This document shows positions 27,269-35,685 of a stretch of DNA of 64,000 bases, piece by piece. Below the pieces are notes generated by a model. The model saw only the letters and a list, made by a program, of their open reading frames with translations, was not told the DNA's origin and ran no database searches. Origin of the DNA: Methylorubrum rhodesianum (GTDB taxonomy: Bacteria; Pseudomonadota; Alphaproteobacteria; Rhizobiales; Beijerinckiaceae); contig NZ_JACHOS010000007.1 in assembly GCF_014199985.1 (NCBI RefSeq), forward strand, positions 1-64,000. Direction: 5' to 3'. The stretch's first letter is position 1. Each line of letters begins with the position of its first letter. Made by a program: the position numbers and the translations under genes.

Positions 27269-27285
27269 GACATACGGAATATGTC
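27269..27285. promoter_or_regulatory. Palindromic operator candidate upstream of the XRE gene
   Basis: GACATA-CGGAA-TATGTC is a perfect 6-bp inverted repeat in an A/T-rich patch between the XRE gene and tRNA-Arg. The size and position suit autoregulation by the XRE protein. This is inferred from symmetry alone. Confidence 0.4.
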
Positions 27286-27368
27286 AGTTGTTAATGGTGC
27301 GGCGTGGTGTCGCAGAATTACCCAGGCGCGACGGGCTTGAGATCTGCAATCACAAGATCAAAGAAAAG

Positions 27369-27685
27369 TGGCGTCCCCGGCAGGGCTCGAACCTGCGACC
27401 CCAGGTTTCATACCACTTCGGCTTTCGCCGCCGCGCAGTCCGCGCGTTCGTGGCCTGGACTATCCCTTCACCCTGGGCCCGAGCGAGGCCTTTAGGTGCC
27501 GCCCGTCTAGTCTCTACACCTTCCCAAGCTCCGTGCGGGACCTGGGCTTGGCTCGGGATCGGCAGGGCGCCGCGGCGCCGGAAGCTTTCCCCGAATTTGA
27601 GCGGATCCGCCGCGCGGTTTCCCATCGCGGCGCCCAATTGTGGAATTTAGGAAACCTGTGCTCTGTCCAGCTGAGCTACGGAGAC
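27369..27685 (-). tRNA. tRNA-Arg (anticodon CCU), interrupted by a group I intron
   Basis: The 5' exon (27649-27685, 37 nt) has acceptor GTCTCCG, a complete D arm and the 5' side of the anticodon arm ending CAGGT-TTCCT. The 3' exon (27369-27408, 40 nt) has AA-ACCTG, a 5-base variable loop, a T arm with TTCGAGC, acceptor CGGGGAC, discriminator G and encoded CCA. Joined, they give a 7-bp acceptor with one G.T pair and the anticodon loop TTCCTAA, i.e. anticodon CCU for Arg AGG codons. The gene is split between the third anticodon base and the next A. Spliced length is 77 nt. Confidence 0.93.
27409..27648 (-). other. Group I self-splicing intron (240 nt, no ORF)
   Basis: The insert in the tRNA-Arg anticodon loop starts after a U and ends in G, as group I introns do. 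An internal guide GGGAAACC (27616-27623) pairs perfectly over 8 bp with the exon end GGTTTCCT, placing a U.G wobble at the 5' splice site (P1). Further in, AGACTAGACGG (within 27503-27514) and GGATAGTCC (27457-27465) contain GACTA and TAGTC, the expected P7 strands. No homing endonuclease fits in 240 nt. Introns of this kind in tRNA-Arg(CCU) are known from Agrobacterium and other alphaproteobacteria. Confidence 0.92.
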
Positions 27686-27908
27686 GTCCGTACAGGCTTA
27701 GCATCATCGCAGGAGACCGCCAACCGCCTCGATCCTGCGGGATGGGACCGCGCCGCCGGTCTGCGCGCGCGGCATCCTCGGCCTGTGGCGCGGCGGACTC
27801 ATGGGGGCGACAATCCGCGATTGTGGAGCCTCGACGCCTTCGAGCGCCGCGATCCGGGCACTTTTGGCGGGACATCCTGGGCTGGCGAAGAGAGGCCGAG
27901 CGCGGGCG

Positions 27909-28769
27909 ATGACGATGGTGCGCGGTTTGGGTCGCGGCGAGGGATTCAAGGGACGTCGATCAGGCCGCCGCGGTGCCTCGGGCTGGGCTTGGCTCCTCGC
28001 GACCGCCTGTGGCGGCAGCCTCGGTTCTCACAGCGTCGCGTCGGCCCCGCGCGGCGAGGAGGCGTGCCGGCCGGCCGCGCTGCGCGAGGATCGTCTCGCC
28101 GATGTCGGGCGCCGGGGTGAACTGATCCTCGCATCCGGTCGACGGGCGGTGCTGTCCGGCCTGCGCTGGCCCGACGAGCCGGCGCTCGACGCCGATGCGC
28201 GGACTTGGCTGATGTCCTTCCGGGGCGTGCCCCTCGTGCTGACGGAGCGCGGCCCCGAGGACCGCTGGGGCCGCCGTCGGGCCGACGGGATCGCGGACGG
28301 GGCCGAGCCGGTCGATCTTGCCGGCGGCCTGATCACGGCCGGGCTCGCCTACGCCGATCCCGACGAGGCCGATGCGCTCTGCCGTCCGGCGCTCCGCACC
28401 CTCGAGGAGGCACCCCGGGCCGCCGGGCTCGGCCTGTGGGCCGGAGGGCCGCTCGCCGCGACCGATGCGGCGGCCCTGAGCGCGCGGGCCGGGCGCTTCG
28501 CGGTGATCGAGGGGCGCGTCCTGCATGTCGGCGAGCGGTCGGCACGGACCTATCTCGACTTCGCGCGCCGGGGGGAGCAAGGCTTGACCGTAACGGTGCA
28601 GAAACGCACTTGGCGCACGCTGAGCGAACATGGTTTGTCGGCGGCCACGCTGAAGGGCCGCCTCGTGAGAATCCGCGGCATGGTCGAGATCGGGCGGGGA
28701 CCGCTCATCGATCTTGCCGGTATCGAAGGCATCGAGGTCGTCGAGGGGGAGCGGGCGCTGCGGCGCTAG
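27909..28769 (+). CDS. Exported thermonuclease-like (SNase fold) protein
   Basis: A 286-residue protein with a signal peptide (hydrophobic WAWLLATACGG, ending near SVASA) and an OB-fold like that of staphylococcal nuclease: LASGRRAVLSGLRWPDEP, a FRGVPLVLTERGPEDRWGRRRADG strand-loop, and GLAYADPDEADALCRPALRTLEEAPRAAGLGLWA. The last block is the SNase pattern of A-x(n)-L-x(3)-E-x-A-x(3)-GLW. A second OB-like part follows (about 190-280). Several catalytic Arg/Glu positions cannot be confirmed by eye, so activity is uncertain. It is followed 6 bases later by an M48 protease gene. The start is uncertain, and ATG 27915 is another option. Confidence 0.75.
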   Translation: MTMVRGLGRGEGFKGRRSGRRGASGWAWLLATACGGSLGSHSVASAPRGEEACRPAALREDRLADVGRRGELILASGRRAVLSGLRWPDEPALDADARTWLMSFRGVPLVLTERGPEDRWGRRRADGIADGAEPVDLAGGLITAGLAYADPDEADALCRPALRTLEEAPRAAGLGLWAGGPLAATDAAALSARAGRFAVIEGRVLHVGERSARTYLDFARRGEQGLTVTVQKRTWRTLSEHGLSAATLKGRLVRIRGMVEIGRGPLIDLAGIEGIEVVEGERALRR

Positions 28770-28775
28770 AACGGC

Positions 28776-30290
28776 ATGACGGGGGATCGGCAGCACGAAT
28801 CGGAGCGGCGGAGCGCGGGCGGGCACCGCCGGACGCGCAGGGTCAGGACCGGCACGCGGGTCGGAGTCCTGCTCGCGCTCGCGGGCGTTCTCGCCGCCTG
28901 CGCCGCCGACCAGACCGGGAGCGTGCTCACGCCCGCGGTCATCAAGGTGCCCGAGCAGGCGCCGAAGACGACGGGCCGCACCCGCTCGGACGAGGCGGAT
29001 CACGCCAAGCTCGTGGCCTCCTTCGGCGGCGAGTACCGCGCCCCGGCCGCCCACCGGATGATCACCGACATCACCGATCGCCTGGTGCGCGCCAGCGACC
29101 GGCCCGAGGAGAGCTACGCGGTCACGCTGCTCGACTCGCCCGTCGTCAACGCCTTCGCCCTGCCGAGCGGCCGGCTCTACGTCACCCGCGGGTTGCTGTC
29201 GCTCGCGAGCGACAGCTCGGAGGTCGCTGCGGTGCTCGCCCACGAGATCGCCCACGTGACGCTGCGCCACGCCACCGCACGCAGCGAGATGGCCCTGCGC
29301 TCGCAGCTCGTGAGCCGCGTGGTCGCCGACGTGCTGAACGATCCCGTCACGGGCGCTCAGCTCGAGAACCAGTCGAAGTTCACCCTGGCGCGCTTCTCCC
29401 GCGAGCAGGAGCTGGAGGCCGACACCAACGGCGTGCGCGTGCTGGCCCAGGCCGGCTACGACCCCTTCGGCGCCGGCCGCTTCCTCGACGCGCTCCAGCG
29501 CACCATGGCGCTGAAATCCGGCAACGGCAGCGCGGCCGAGCCCGACATGCTGGCGACGCATCCGGCGACCGCCGAGCGCATCGCGCTCGTCACCCGCGCG
29601 GCCCGGCGCATCGGCGCCCCCGGCCTCGGCGCCGACGACCGCGCCCGCTATCTCGCGGCGATCGACGGGCTCGCCTACGGCGACAATCCCGGCGAGGGCC
29701 TCGTGCGCGGACGCCGCTTCCTGCATCCGGGCCTCGGCATCGCCTTCGAGGTGCCGGATGCCTTCGCGATCGAGAACACCCGCAACGCCGTGCTCGGCAC
29801 CACGCCGGAGGGCAGCCGCCGCCTGCTGTTCGATCAGGTCGAGGCGAGCGGCGACCGCAGCCTGGAGGACGTGCTCCGCGCCACCTGGAACGACGCCATC
29901 GAGACCGGGTCGGTCGAGAACCGCATCATCGGCGGGCGCTCCACCGCGACGGCGCTCTCGCGCGGCAAGGATTGGACCTTCCGCCTCGCGGCGATCCGCA
30001 TGGGCGAGACCACCTATCGCATGATCATGGCGGCCAAGGGCGCGACCGATCCCGAGCCGGCCTTCCGCCGCTGGCTGGAGAGCCTGCGCCCGATCGAACC
30101 GGAGGAGGCCGCCGCCCTCAAGCCGGCGCATCTGCGGATCGTCACCGCCGCTCCCGGCGACACCGTCGAGGGCTTGGCGCGCCGCATGAGCGTGCCCGAT
30201 CGCGCCGTCGACCGCTTCCTCGTGCTCAACGGCCTGCAGCGCGGCGCGGCGGTCAGGCCCGGGCAAAGCTACAAGCTCGTGGTGGAATAG
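28776..30290 (+). CDS. M48-family metalloprotease lipoprotein
   Basis: Periplasmic zinc protease of the BepA/LoiP type (504 residues). A lipoprotein signal ends in VLAAC with Cys42. The zinc motif HEIAH supplies His156, Glu157 and His160, and the third ligand is Glu214 in SREQELEADTNG. The central region (about 300-430) is a beta-rich domain of unknown role. The last 55 residues (TAAPGDTVEGLARRM ... LNGLQ ... GQSYKLVV) look like a LysM-type domain that could bind peptidoglycan. Such proteases take part in outer-membrane protein quality control. It follows the SNase-like gene by 6 bases, probably in one operon. Confidence 0.9.
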   Translation: MTGDRQHESERRSAGGHRRTRRVRTGTRVGVLLALAGVLAACAADQTGSVLTPAVIKVPEQAPKTTGRTRSDEADHAKLVASFGGEYRAPAAHRMITDITDRLVRASDRPEESYAVTLLDSPVVNAFALPSGRLYVTRGLLSLASDSSEVAAVLAHEIAHVTLRHATARSEMALRSQLVSRVVADVLNDPVTGAQLENQSKFTLARFSREQELEADTNGVRVLAQAGYDPFGAGRFLDALQRTMALKSGNGSAAEPDMLATHPATAERIALVTRAARRIGAPGLGADDRARYLAAIDGLAYGDNPGEGLVRGRRFLHPGLGIAFEVPDAFAIENTRNAVLGTTPEGSRRLLFDQVEASGDRSLEDVLRATWNDAIETGSVENRIIGGRSTATALSRGKDWTFRLAAIRMGETTYRMIMAAKGATDPEPAFRRWLESLRPIEPEEAAALKPAHLRIVTAAPGDTVEGLARRMSVPDRAVDRFLVLNGLQRGAAVRPGQSYKLVVE

Positions 30291-30412
30291 GCTCCGGGCA
30301 TCCCCGCGATCCTTTCGCTTCCTCCTCCTTCGTGGCGAAGCCTCCAGGGCACTGCTTTTTCCGGAACGGTCGCGCCGCCGGATCACTTTGCCTGCGCTCG
30401 CGATGATGGCGG

Positions 30413-31414
30413 GTGAGCGGAACCCGGCGCGATGAGCCGGAGACCGTCGCGCCCTTGCGCGTGCGCGGTCCGGCGCCTAGGCCGATGCCTCGCCGCAACG
30501 GGTCCGACGTGAAGCCCTCCGATCTCTCTGCCGACACCGCCGTCGCGGTCGTGTTCTTCCGTCCTTCGGCCGAGCAGGTCGCGCGGATCGTCGAGCGCTT
30601 CGCCGGCCGCATGCCCGTTCTCGTCTACGACAACGGCGGCATTCCGCCCGACGCGCTGGCGCGGCTGGAGGCTGCGCAGGGAGTCGTCCGCCTCGGCGAG
30701 GGGCGCAATCGCGGCATCGCCGCCGCCCTCAACGCGCTGGCCGAGGCGGCGATCGCGGCGGGCGTCTCCCGCCTGTTCCTGCTCGACCAGGACGCCGACA
30801 CGACCGTCGAGACGGCGCGGGCCCTGGGCCACGCCCTCGACCGGGCGGCGGGCGCGCAGCCGCCCCCGGCTCTCGTCGGGCCGGCCCCCGCGCCGAAGCC
30901 CGGCCACAAGGCGCCGGTCTATCCGCCGCGCCCCGGCGTGCCGCCCCGCGAGAGTCTTCGGCCGGTGGAGTTCCTGGCGACCTCCGGTTCGCTCGTGGAT
31001 CTGGCCGCCTACGCGCAGATCGGCCCGTTCCGCGACGACTTCTTCATCGACGCGGTCGATCTCGAATGGTGCTTTCGCGCCTGGGCACGGGGCTGGAGCT
31101 GCTGGATGGACCCCGGCACCGCCATTCCGCACAGCGTCGGCCGCGGCACCCTTCGCGGGCGGTTCCTGCCGGTGACGATGCCCGACCAGCCGCTGTTCCG
31201 CATGGCGGTCTACGTGCGCAATACCGCCTATGGCTGGCGCCTGCCGCACGTGCCGCTCCGGTGGAAGGTGAAGCAGGCCGCCTACCTCCCGCTGCAGATC
31301 GGGCTGTACTGGAGCCGGCACCGGTTCTCGCCCCGGGTGCTCGCACACCTGCTGGCGGCCCTGGCGCAGGGCCTGGGCGGGCGTTTGGGCCGGCCAGCGG
31401 ACGCGCCCCCGTGA
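30413..31414 (+). CDS. Glycosyltransferase family 2 (rhamnosyltransferase-like)
   Basis: GT-A fold glycosyltransferase (333 residues from GTG 30413). AVAVVFFRPSAEQV begins the nucleotide-binding domain, the donor-metal motif is LFLLDQDAD, and LATSGSLVDLAAYAQIGPF and DFFIDAVDLEWCFRAW are the acceptor-side blocks typical of rhamnosyltransferases. The C-terminus has a hydrophobic helix that may sit on the membrane. The N-terminal 40 residues are not conserved-looking, so ATG 30485 may be the true start. The stop overlaps the GTG of a second GT2 gene, so the pair probably decorates the same surface polysaccharide. The sugar is unknown. Confidence 0.87.
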   Translation: MSGTRRDEPETVAPLRVRGPAPRPMPRRNGSDVKPSDLSADTAVAVVFFRPSAEQVARIVERFAGRMPVLVYDNGGIPPDALARLEAAQGVVRLGEGRNRGIAAALNALAEAAIAAGVSRLFLLDQDADTTVETARALGHALDRAAGAQPPPALVGPAPAPKPGHKAPVYPPRPGVPPRESLRPVEFLATSGSLVDLAAYAQIGPFRDDFFIDAVDLEWCFRAWARGWSCWMDPGTAIPHSVGRGTLRGRFLPVTMPDQPLFRMAVYVRNTAYGWRLPHVPLRWKVKQAAYLPLQIGLYWSRHRFSPRVLAHLLAALAQGLGGRLGRPADAPP

Positions 31415-32355
31415 CGGCGCTCCTCCGGGCGACCCTCGACGTCGTCATCGTCAACTGGAATGCCGGCGACCAGCTCGGGGCCTGCCTCGCGAGCCTGGCG
31501 ATGAGCGCGGGGGCGGAGCATCTGCGTGTCGTCGTCGTCGACAACGCCTCGGTCGACGGTTCGGCCGAGAACCTGAACGTGCCCGGCCTCGCGTTGACGG
31601 TCGTGCGCAACGCCGCGAATCTCGGCTTCGCCCGCGCCTGCAACCAGGGCGCGGCGCTGGGATCCTCCGACGCGGTCCTGTTTCTCAACCCCGACACGCA
31701 GGTGAGCCGGGACGGCATCGCCATCGCCCGCGCGCGGCTCGACTGCGAGCCGGATACCGGGATCGTCGGCGCGCGGCTGGTCGACGAGACGGGCCATACC
31801 CACCGCACCTGCGCCCGCCACCCGACGGGGTGGAGCCTGATCGCCCACACCCTGTTCCTCGACCGGCTGCTGCCCGGCCGTGTTCGCCCGCACTTCCTGC
31901 TCGAGTGGGACCATGCCGAGACCCGCCCGGTCGATGCGGTGATGGGCGCTTTCCTGATGATCCGGCGCCCGCTCCTCGACCGGCTCGGCGGGTTCGACGA
32001 GCGCTTCTTCGTCTACTGGGAGGATGCCGATCTCTGCGCCCGCGCCGCCGCTGCCGGCTTCGCCGTGTGCCACGTCGCACAGGCCGAGATCCGCCACCGC
32101 GGCCAGGGCACCACCGAGGCCGTGAAGGACCGGCGCCTGTTCTACTTCCTGCGGGCCCAGGCGCTCTACGCGCGAAAGCATCACGGCCGGGCGGCTTTTC
32201 TCGCCGTGCTGGCCGCCGCGCTCGCCGTCAACCTGCCGGTTCGTCTCGGCCGGGCGCTGGCGCAGGGAGCGCCCGGGGATGTGGGTGCGGTGATCCGCGC
32301 AGGACGAATGCTCGTGGCGGCCCTTCCGGGCCTGTTGACCCGCAGTGGACGATGA
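31411..32355 (+). CDS. Glycosyltransferase family 2
   Basis: Second GT2 enzyme (314 residues from GTG 31411), coupled by a 4-base overlap to the preceding one. The family pattern is textbook: LDVVIVNWNAGDQL at the start, VVVVDNASVDGS, NLGFARACNQGA, LFLNPDTQV as the metal motif, VMGAFLMIRR and FDERFFVYWEDADLCARA. The C-terminal region has hydrophobic helices (about 245-275). It resembles rhamnosyl- or galactofuranosyl-transferases of lipopolysaccharide or exopolysaccharide pathways. No other polysaccharide genes flank the pair, so the product is unknown. Confidence 0.9.
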   Translation: MTALLRATLDVVIVNWNAGDQLGACLASLAMSAGAEHLRVVVVDNASVDGSAENLNVPGLALTVVRNAANLGFARACNQGAALGSSDAVLFLNPDTQVSRDGIAIARARLDCEPDTGIVGARLVDETGHTHRTCARHPTGWSLIAHTLFLDRLLPGRVRPHFLLEWDHAETRPVDAVMGAFLMIRRPLLDRLGGFDERFFVYWEDADLCARAAAAGFAVCHVAQAEIRHRGQGTTEAVKDRRLFYFLRAQALYARKHHGRAAFLAVLAAALAVNLPVRLGRALAQGAPGDVGAVIRAGRMLVAALPGLLTRSGR

Positions 32356-32463
32356 GGCTTGCCTGAAGCGGGGCGTCTTGTCGTCCGCGGCGGCCTCCGT
32401 CATGGTGCCGCCCTCCGGACGGTCCCGCTTGCACCCGCAGCGGGCGGCTGAACGGGGAACGGA

Positions 32464-34215
32464 TTGCGAGACAGCGCGGACAAGGGCTCTCGACCGGCGG
32501 ACCTGTCACCCGCCCTGTACCGTGCGGCCTTCGACGGCGCGCCGGTGGGCCTCGCCGTATTCACGCCCGACGGGCACCGGATCCGCGCCGCCAATGCCTG
32601 CCTGTGCCGCTGGCTCGGCTACGCGCCGGGCACCCTCGACGGCCGCCCGATCGATCAGGTGATCGGCCGCGAAGCCTTCGGCGCGGAAGAACTCGGATTG
32701 CAGGCCGGCATCCGCCGCTGGCTGCGGGCGGATGGCGGCACGATCGATCTGCGCCTCGCCCTCTCCGGCGAGGACGCGGCGGAACCGGTCGCGGTGGTGA
32801 CCCTCGTCGATGCCGACGATCTGGTCCGGGCGGAGCAGAACCGCGACGCGCTGACGGCGGCGGGGCTCGGCGAGTGGCGCTGGGACCTCGTCACCGGTCA
32901 GATGGCGTTCTCGCGCCGCGCGGCGCAGATCCTCGGCTACGCGCCGGGGCGCTCCGTGACCTGGGAGGGCATGCGGGGGCAGGTCGACCCGGAGGAGGCC
33001 GAGCGGATCCAGACCACGGTCGCGGCCGCCATCGCCGAGCGCCGCCCCTACGCCTTTCAGACCCGCTTCCGCCGCGCCACCGACGGCGCCGAGATCTGGA
33101 TCGGCGCCCGCGGCGAGGCCGTTCTCGCCGCGGACGGCACGCCGGTCGGCATCGTCGGCGTGGTGCAGGATGTCACCACCCGCGTCGAGGCTCGGGAGGC
33201 GCTGGCCGAGCGCGAGGAGCGCCTGCGCGTCGCCACCACGGTCGCCAATCTCGGCATCTTCGAGTGGCACGTCCTCGACGACCGGGCGACCTGGGAGAAC
33301 GAGCGGATGTTCGCGATCTTCGGTCGCCGGCCGGAAGAGGGCAGCATCGGCAAGGCCACCTTCCTCAAGGAGATCCTCCACCCGGATGATCGCCCGGTCT
33401 TCCGGCAGGCAATCCTGCGGGCGCTGCGCGAGGACACGATCCTGCACGCCACCGGCCGCATCCGCCGCCACGACGACGGCCAGTGGCGCACGATCGACAT
33501 GGCCGGGCGGTTCGAGCGGGCCCGGCCGGGCGGCCTGCCGCGGCGCCTGATCGGCGTGGTCGCCGACGTGACCGATCGCCACCTCTCCGAGGAACGGCGC
33601 AGCCTCCTGATCCGCGAGTTGCACCACCGGGTGAAGAACACGCTCGCCACGGTCCAGGCCATCGTCGGCTCGACGGCCCGGACCGCCACCAGCATCGACA
33701 GCTTCCACGAGGCTTTCGTCGGCCGGATCAAGTCGCTCGCCCACACCCACAGCGTGCTCACCGAGGCGACGTGGCAGACCGCGAGCCTGCGCGACCTGCT
33801 GGCCTCCGAGCTGATGCCCTACGCGGAGACCGAGACGGAGACCTCGCCGGATCTGCGCATCGTCCTCGACGGGCCGGCGGTCGATCTTCCCTCCGAGATC
33901 GCCGTGCCGATCGGCATGGCGATCCACGAGCTGACGACCAACGCCGCGAAGTACGGCGCGCTCTCGACCGGCCGCGGCCGGGTCGCGATCACGTGGAGGG
34001 TCGAGGCCGGCGTGCTGCACCTCGACTGGCGCGAGAGCGGCGGTCCCCCCGTGGCCCCGCCCACCCGCCAGGGGTTCGGCTCACGCCTGCTGCAGCGGGT
34101 GCTGACGACGCAGGTCCAGGCGCAGATCACCACAGATTACGCGCCGGAGGGCTTTCACCTGACGCTCGCCGCGCCGCTGCCGGAGCGCAACCCGGCCCTC
34201 AACCCGTTGGTCTGA
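32464..34215 (+). CDS. HWE-family sensor histidine kinase with PAS domains
   Basis: Cytosolic sensor kinase of 583 residues with no membrane segment. Three PAS-like units can be traced (about 15-125, 127-245 and 252-375). The dimerisation box SLLIRELHHRVKNTLATVQ has the phospho-accepting His388. The ATP domain has the HWE-type N box AIHELTTNAAKYGALS followed by a W-x-E-like stretch (HLDWRESGGPPV) and GFGSRLLQRVL. It starts with TTG at 32464 after GGGGAACGGA. HWE kinases in this group often respond to light, redox or general stress. No response regulator lies beside it, so it is an orphan. Confidence 0.9.
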   Translation: MRDSADKGSRPADLSPALYRAAFDGAPVGLAVFTPDGHRIRAANACLCRWLGYAPGTLDGRPIDQVIGREAFGAEELGLQAGIRRWLRADGGTIDLRLALSGEDAAEPVAVVTLVDADDLVRAEQNRDALTAAGLGEWRWDLVTGQMAFSRRAAQILGYAPGRSVTWEGMRGQVDPEEAERIQTTVAAAIAERRPYAFQTRFRRATDGAEIWIGARGEAVLAADGTPVGIVGVVQDVTTRVEAREALAEREERLRVATTVANLGIFEWHVLDDRATWENERMFAIFGRRPEEGSIGKATFLKEILHPDDRPVFRQAILRALREDTILHATGRIRRHDDGQWRTIDMAGRFERARPGGLPRRLIGVVADVTDRHLSEERRSLLIRELHHRVKNTLATVQAIVGSTARTATSIDSFHEAFVGRIKSLAHTHSVLTEATWQTASLRDLLASELMPYAETETETSPDLRIVLDGPAVDLPSEIAVPIGMAIHELTTNAAKYGALSTGRGRVAITWRVEAGVLHLDWRESGGPPVAPPTRQGFGSRLLQRVLTTQVQAQITTDYAPEGFHLTLAAPLPERNPALNPLV

Positions 34216-34328
34216 CGCCTGCCCTCACCGGCGGAACCCCTGCCCCCAAGATCGCGGCCCGAGATCCCGGGCAGTTGGGGGTGGGGTAGACCGATGCAAG
34301 GCCGCGCGGGGGGCGGTAGACGCCGCCC

Positions 34329-35369
34329 TCAGGCCGCGCCCCGAGCCTCCTCGCCGCCGGCATTCACGAAGCTCTTCAGTTCGTCGAGCGAGCCGAAGGT
34401 GAAGCGGCCGCGCGGGGTGTCGGCCTCGATCGAGCCGTCGGAGAACATCACGTAGGTGTTGGCGCCCGACGCGTAGGAGCCGACCGCGTGCCGCTCCTCG
34501 GCGGCGGTCGCCTCCGACTCGGGCTCTTGTGCCTCGGGCTCTTGTACCTCGAGCTCTCGTGCCTCGGGTTCCTGCGCCTCGTCCTGCGGCCCCGATCCCT
34601 GCAACTCCTGCGACGCGGATGCTTCCGGCTCAGGCGATGGTTCGGGCTGGGCCGACGGCGCCTGCGCCGTCGGAGCGGGCGCCGGCTCGTCGAGGAAGGA
34701 GCGCAGGCCGATCGGTCCCACGGCGGGGGGATCAACCTCGATCCGCTCCTCGTCCCGCGGCGCGACGACCGAAGCCGTCACCGGCTCGGAAAAGGCCGGC
34801 GCGGGTGCGTGTACGGGTTCCGGCGCGCGGAAGAGGTCGTCGTCGCTCGCGCGCGGCGGCGCGGTCTCCGGCAACAGATCGGGCAGCAGCGGTTCGGCGA
34901 CGCTCGGCTGCGGCTCGGCGGACGGGGCCGGATCCTCGAAAACCGGCTCGGAGCCCCGGCCGCCCGGCCGCAGCGCGCCCAGAGACAGGCCCGCGAGACC
35001 GGCTGCGCCCGCGCCGGCCGCGCCGATGCCGGCGAGCGAGGGGCGCTGCGGCGGCGCGACCTCGGGAGCCGCGAAGGCTGGCGCCTCCGGCGTCGAGGCC
35101 TCCCAGGGCACCGTCCCGGCGGAAGGCGCGGCCGGAATGTCGATCTGGGGCGATGCGGTGCGCCACTCGGAAACGGCGCCGTGGAGCTTGAGCAGGCGGT
35201 AGACGATCGCGGTGAGCCCGAGCAGGACCACGCCCGCCGAGGCCGCGGTCGAGCCGCCGATCACCATCGCCAGCCCGCTCTCCAGGCGAACATAGGGGAA
35301 GCCCTGGACCACGGCGGCGATGCCCCCGAGGATCATGACGGAACTGAGCGCGAGCAGCGCGACGACCAT
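34329..35369 (-). CDS. Membrane-anchored acidic Pro/Glu-rich protein of unknown function
   Basis: A 346-residue protein with two N-terminal membrane segments (about 2-22 and 32-56), then a long low-complexity region rich in Ala, Pro and Glu (about 75-305), and a C-terminal conserved-looking patch of about 35 residues (TYVMFSDGSIEADTPRGRFTFGSLDELKSF). The low-complexity part contains pentapeptide repeats of the AQEPE type encoded by imperfect 15-base DNA repeats at 34519-34579. ATG 35369 is preferred because it places the membrane segment at the start. The family is unknown. It may be an inner-membrane scaffold with a cytosolic sensing patch. Confidence 0.75.
   Translation of the reverse strand: MVVALLALSSVMILGGIAAVVQGFPYVRLESGLAMVIGGSTAASAGVVLLGLTAIVYRLLKLHGAVSEWRTASPQIDIPAAPSAGTVPWEASTPEAPAFAAPEVAPPQRPSLAGIGAAGAGAAGLAGLSLGALRPGGRGSEPVFEDPAPSAEPQPSVAEPLLPDLLPETAPPRASDDDLFRAPEPVHAPAPAFSEPVTASVVAPRDEERIEVDPPAVGPIGLRSFLDEPAPAPTAQAPSAQPEPSPEPEASASQELQGSGPQDEAQEPEARELEVQEPEAQEPESEATAAEERHAVGSYASGANTYVMFSDGSIEADTPRGRFTFGSLDELKSFVNAGGEEARGAA
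34519..34579 (-). repeat. Imperfect 15-base tandem repeats coding AQEPE-like pentapeptides
   Basis: Four successive units of the type ctcgggctcttgtgc (variants with tac, cgt and cgc ends) lie inside the Pro/Glu-rich membrane protein. The period is a multiple of three, so copy-number change keeps the frame. Confidence 0.7.
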
Positions 35370-35685
35370 GGTACTCTCGACTGACTCTCGCGGGCGGCGT
35401 GTGGGGAGCAAGATAACCCCTGGCCCGCGCATTGCAAAATCGCCCGGCCCCGTTGTCCCTGGAAACCGGCCCTTCCGCCTCTCCTTGCACAGCCGAGGGC
35501 CTGCGCAAAACGGTGGATGCCGCGCTTTCGCCGGTGACAGGCGCGTGGATACGGCCCCGGTGGCGTTGCCGAGCCCGGTCCGCCGACTTACCTACCCGGC
35601 CGTCACCTCGCCGGCCGCGCGCTTCGAACGACCTGCGCGCTTCGCCTCCGCTCCCCGCGAGAACCGGACAACCCAGGAGACACGC
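35370..35685. other. Divergent intergenic region before sodB
   Basis: About 315 bases between the divergently transcribed acidic membrane protein and sodB. It must hold both promoters. I find no clear palindrome, Fur-like box or small gene. CAGGAG at 35673-35678 is the sodB ribosome site. Confidence 0.4.

Noticed and set aside
28205..30406. A 733-codon plus-strand frame overlapping the SNase-like and M48 genes in another phase
   Set aside because: Arg/Pro/Ala-rich shadow. The overlapping frames hold HEIAH and the lipobox.
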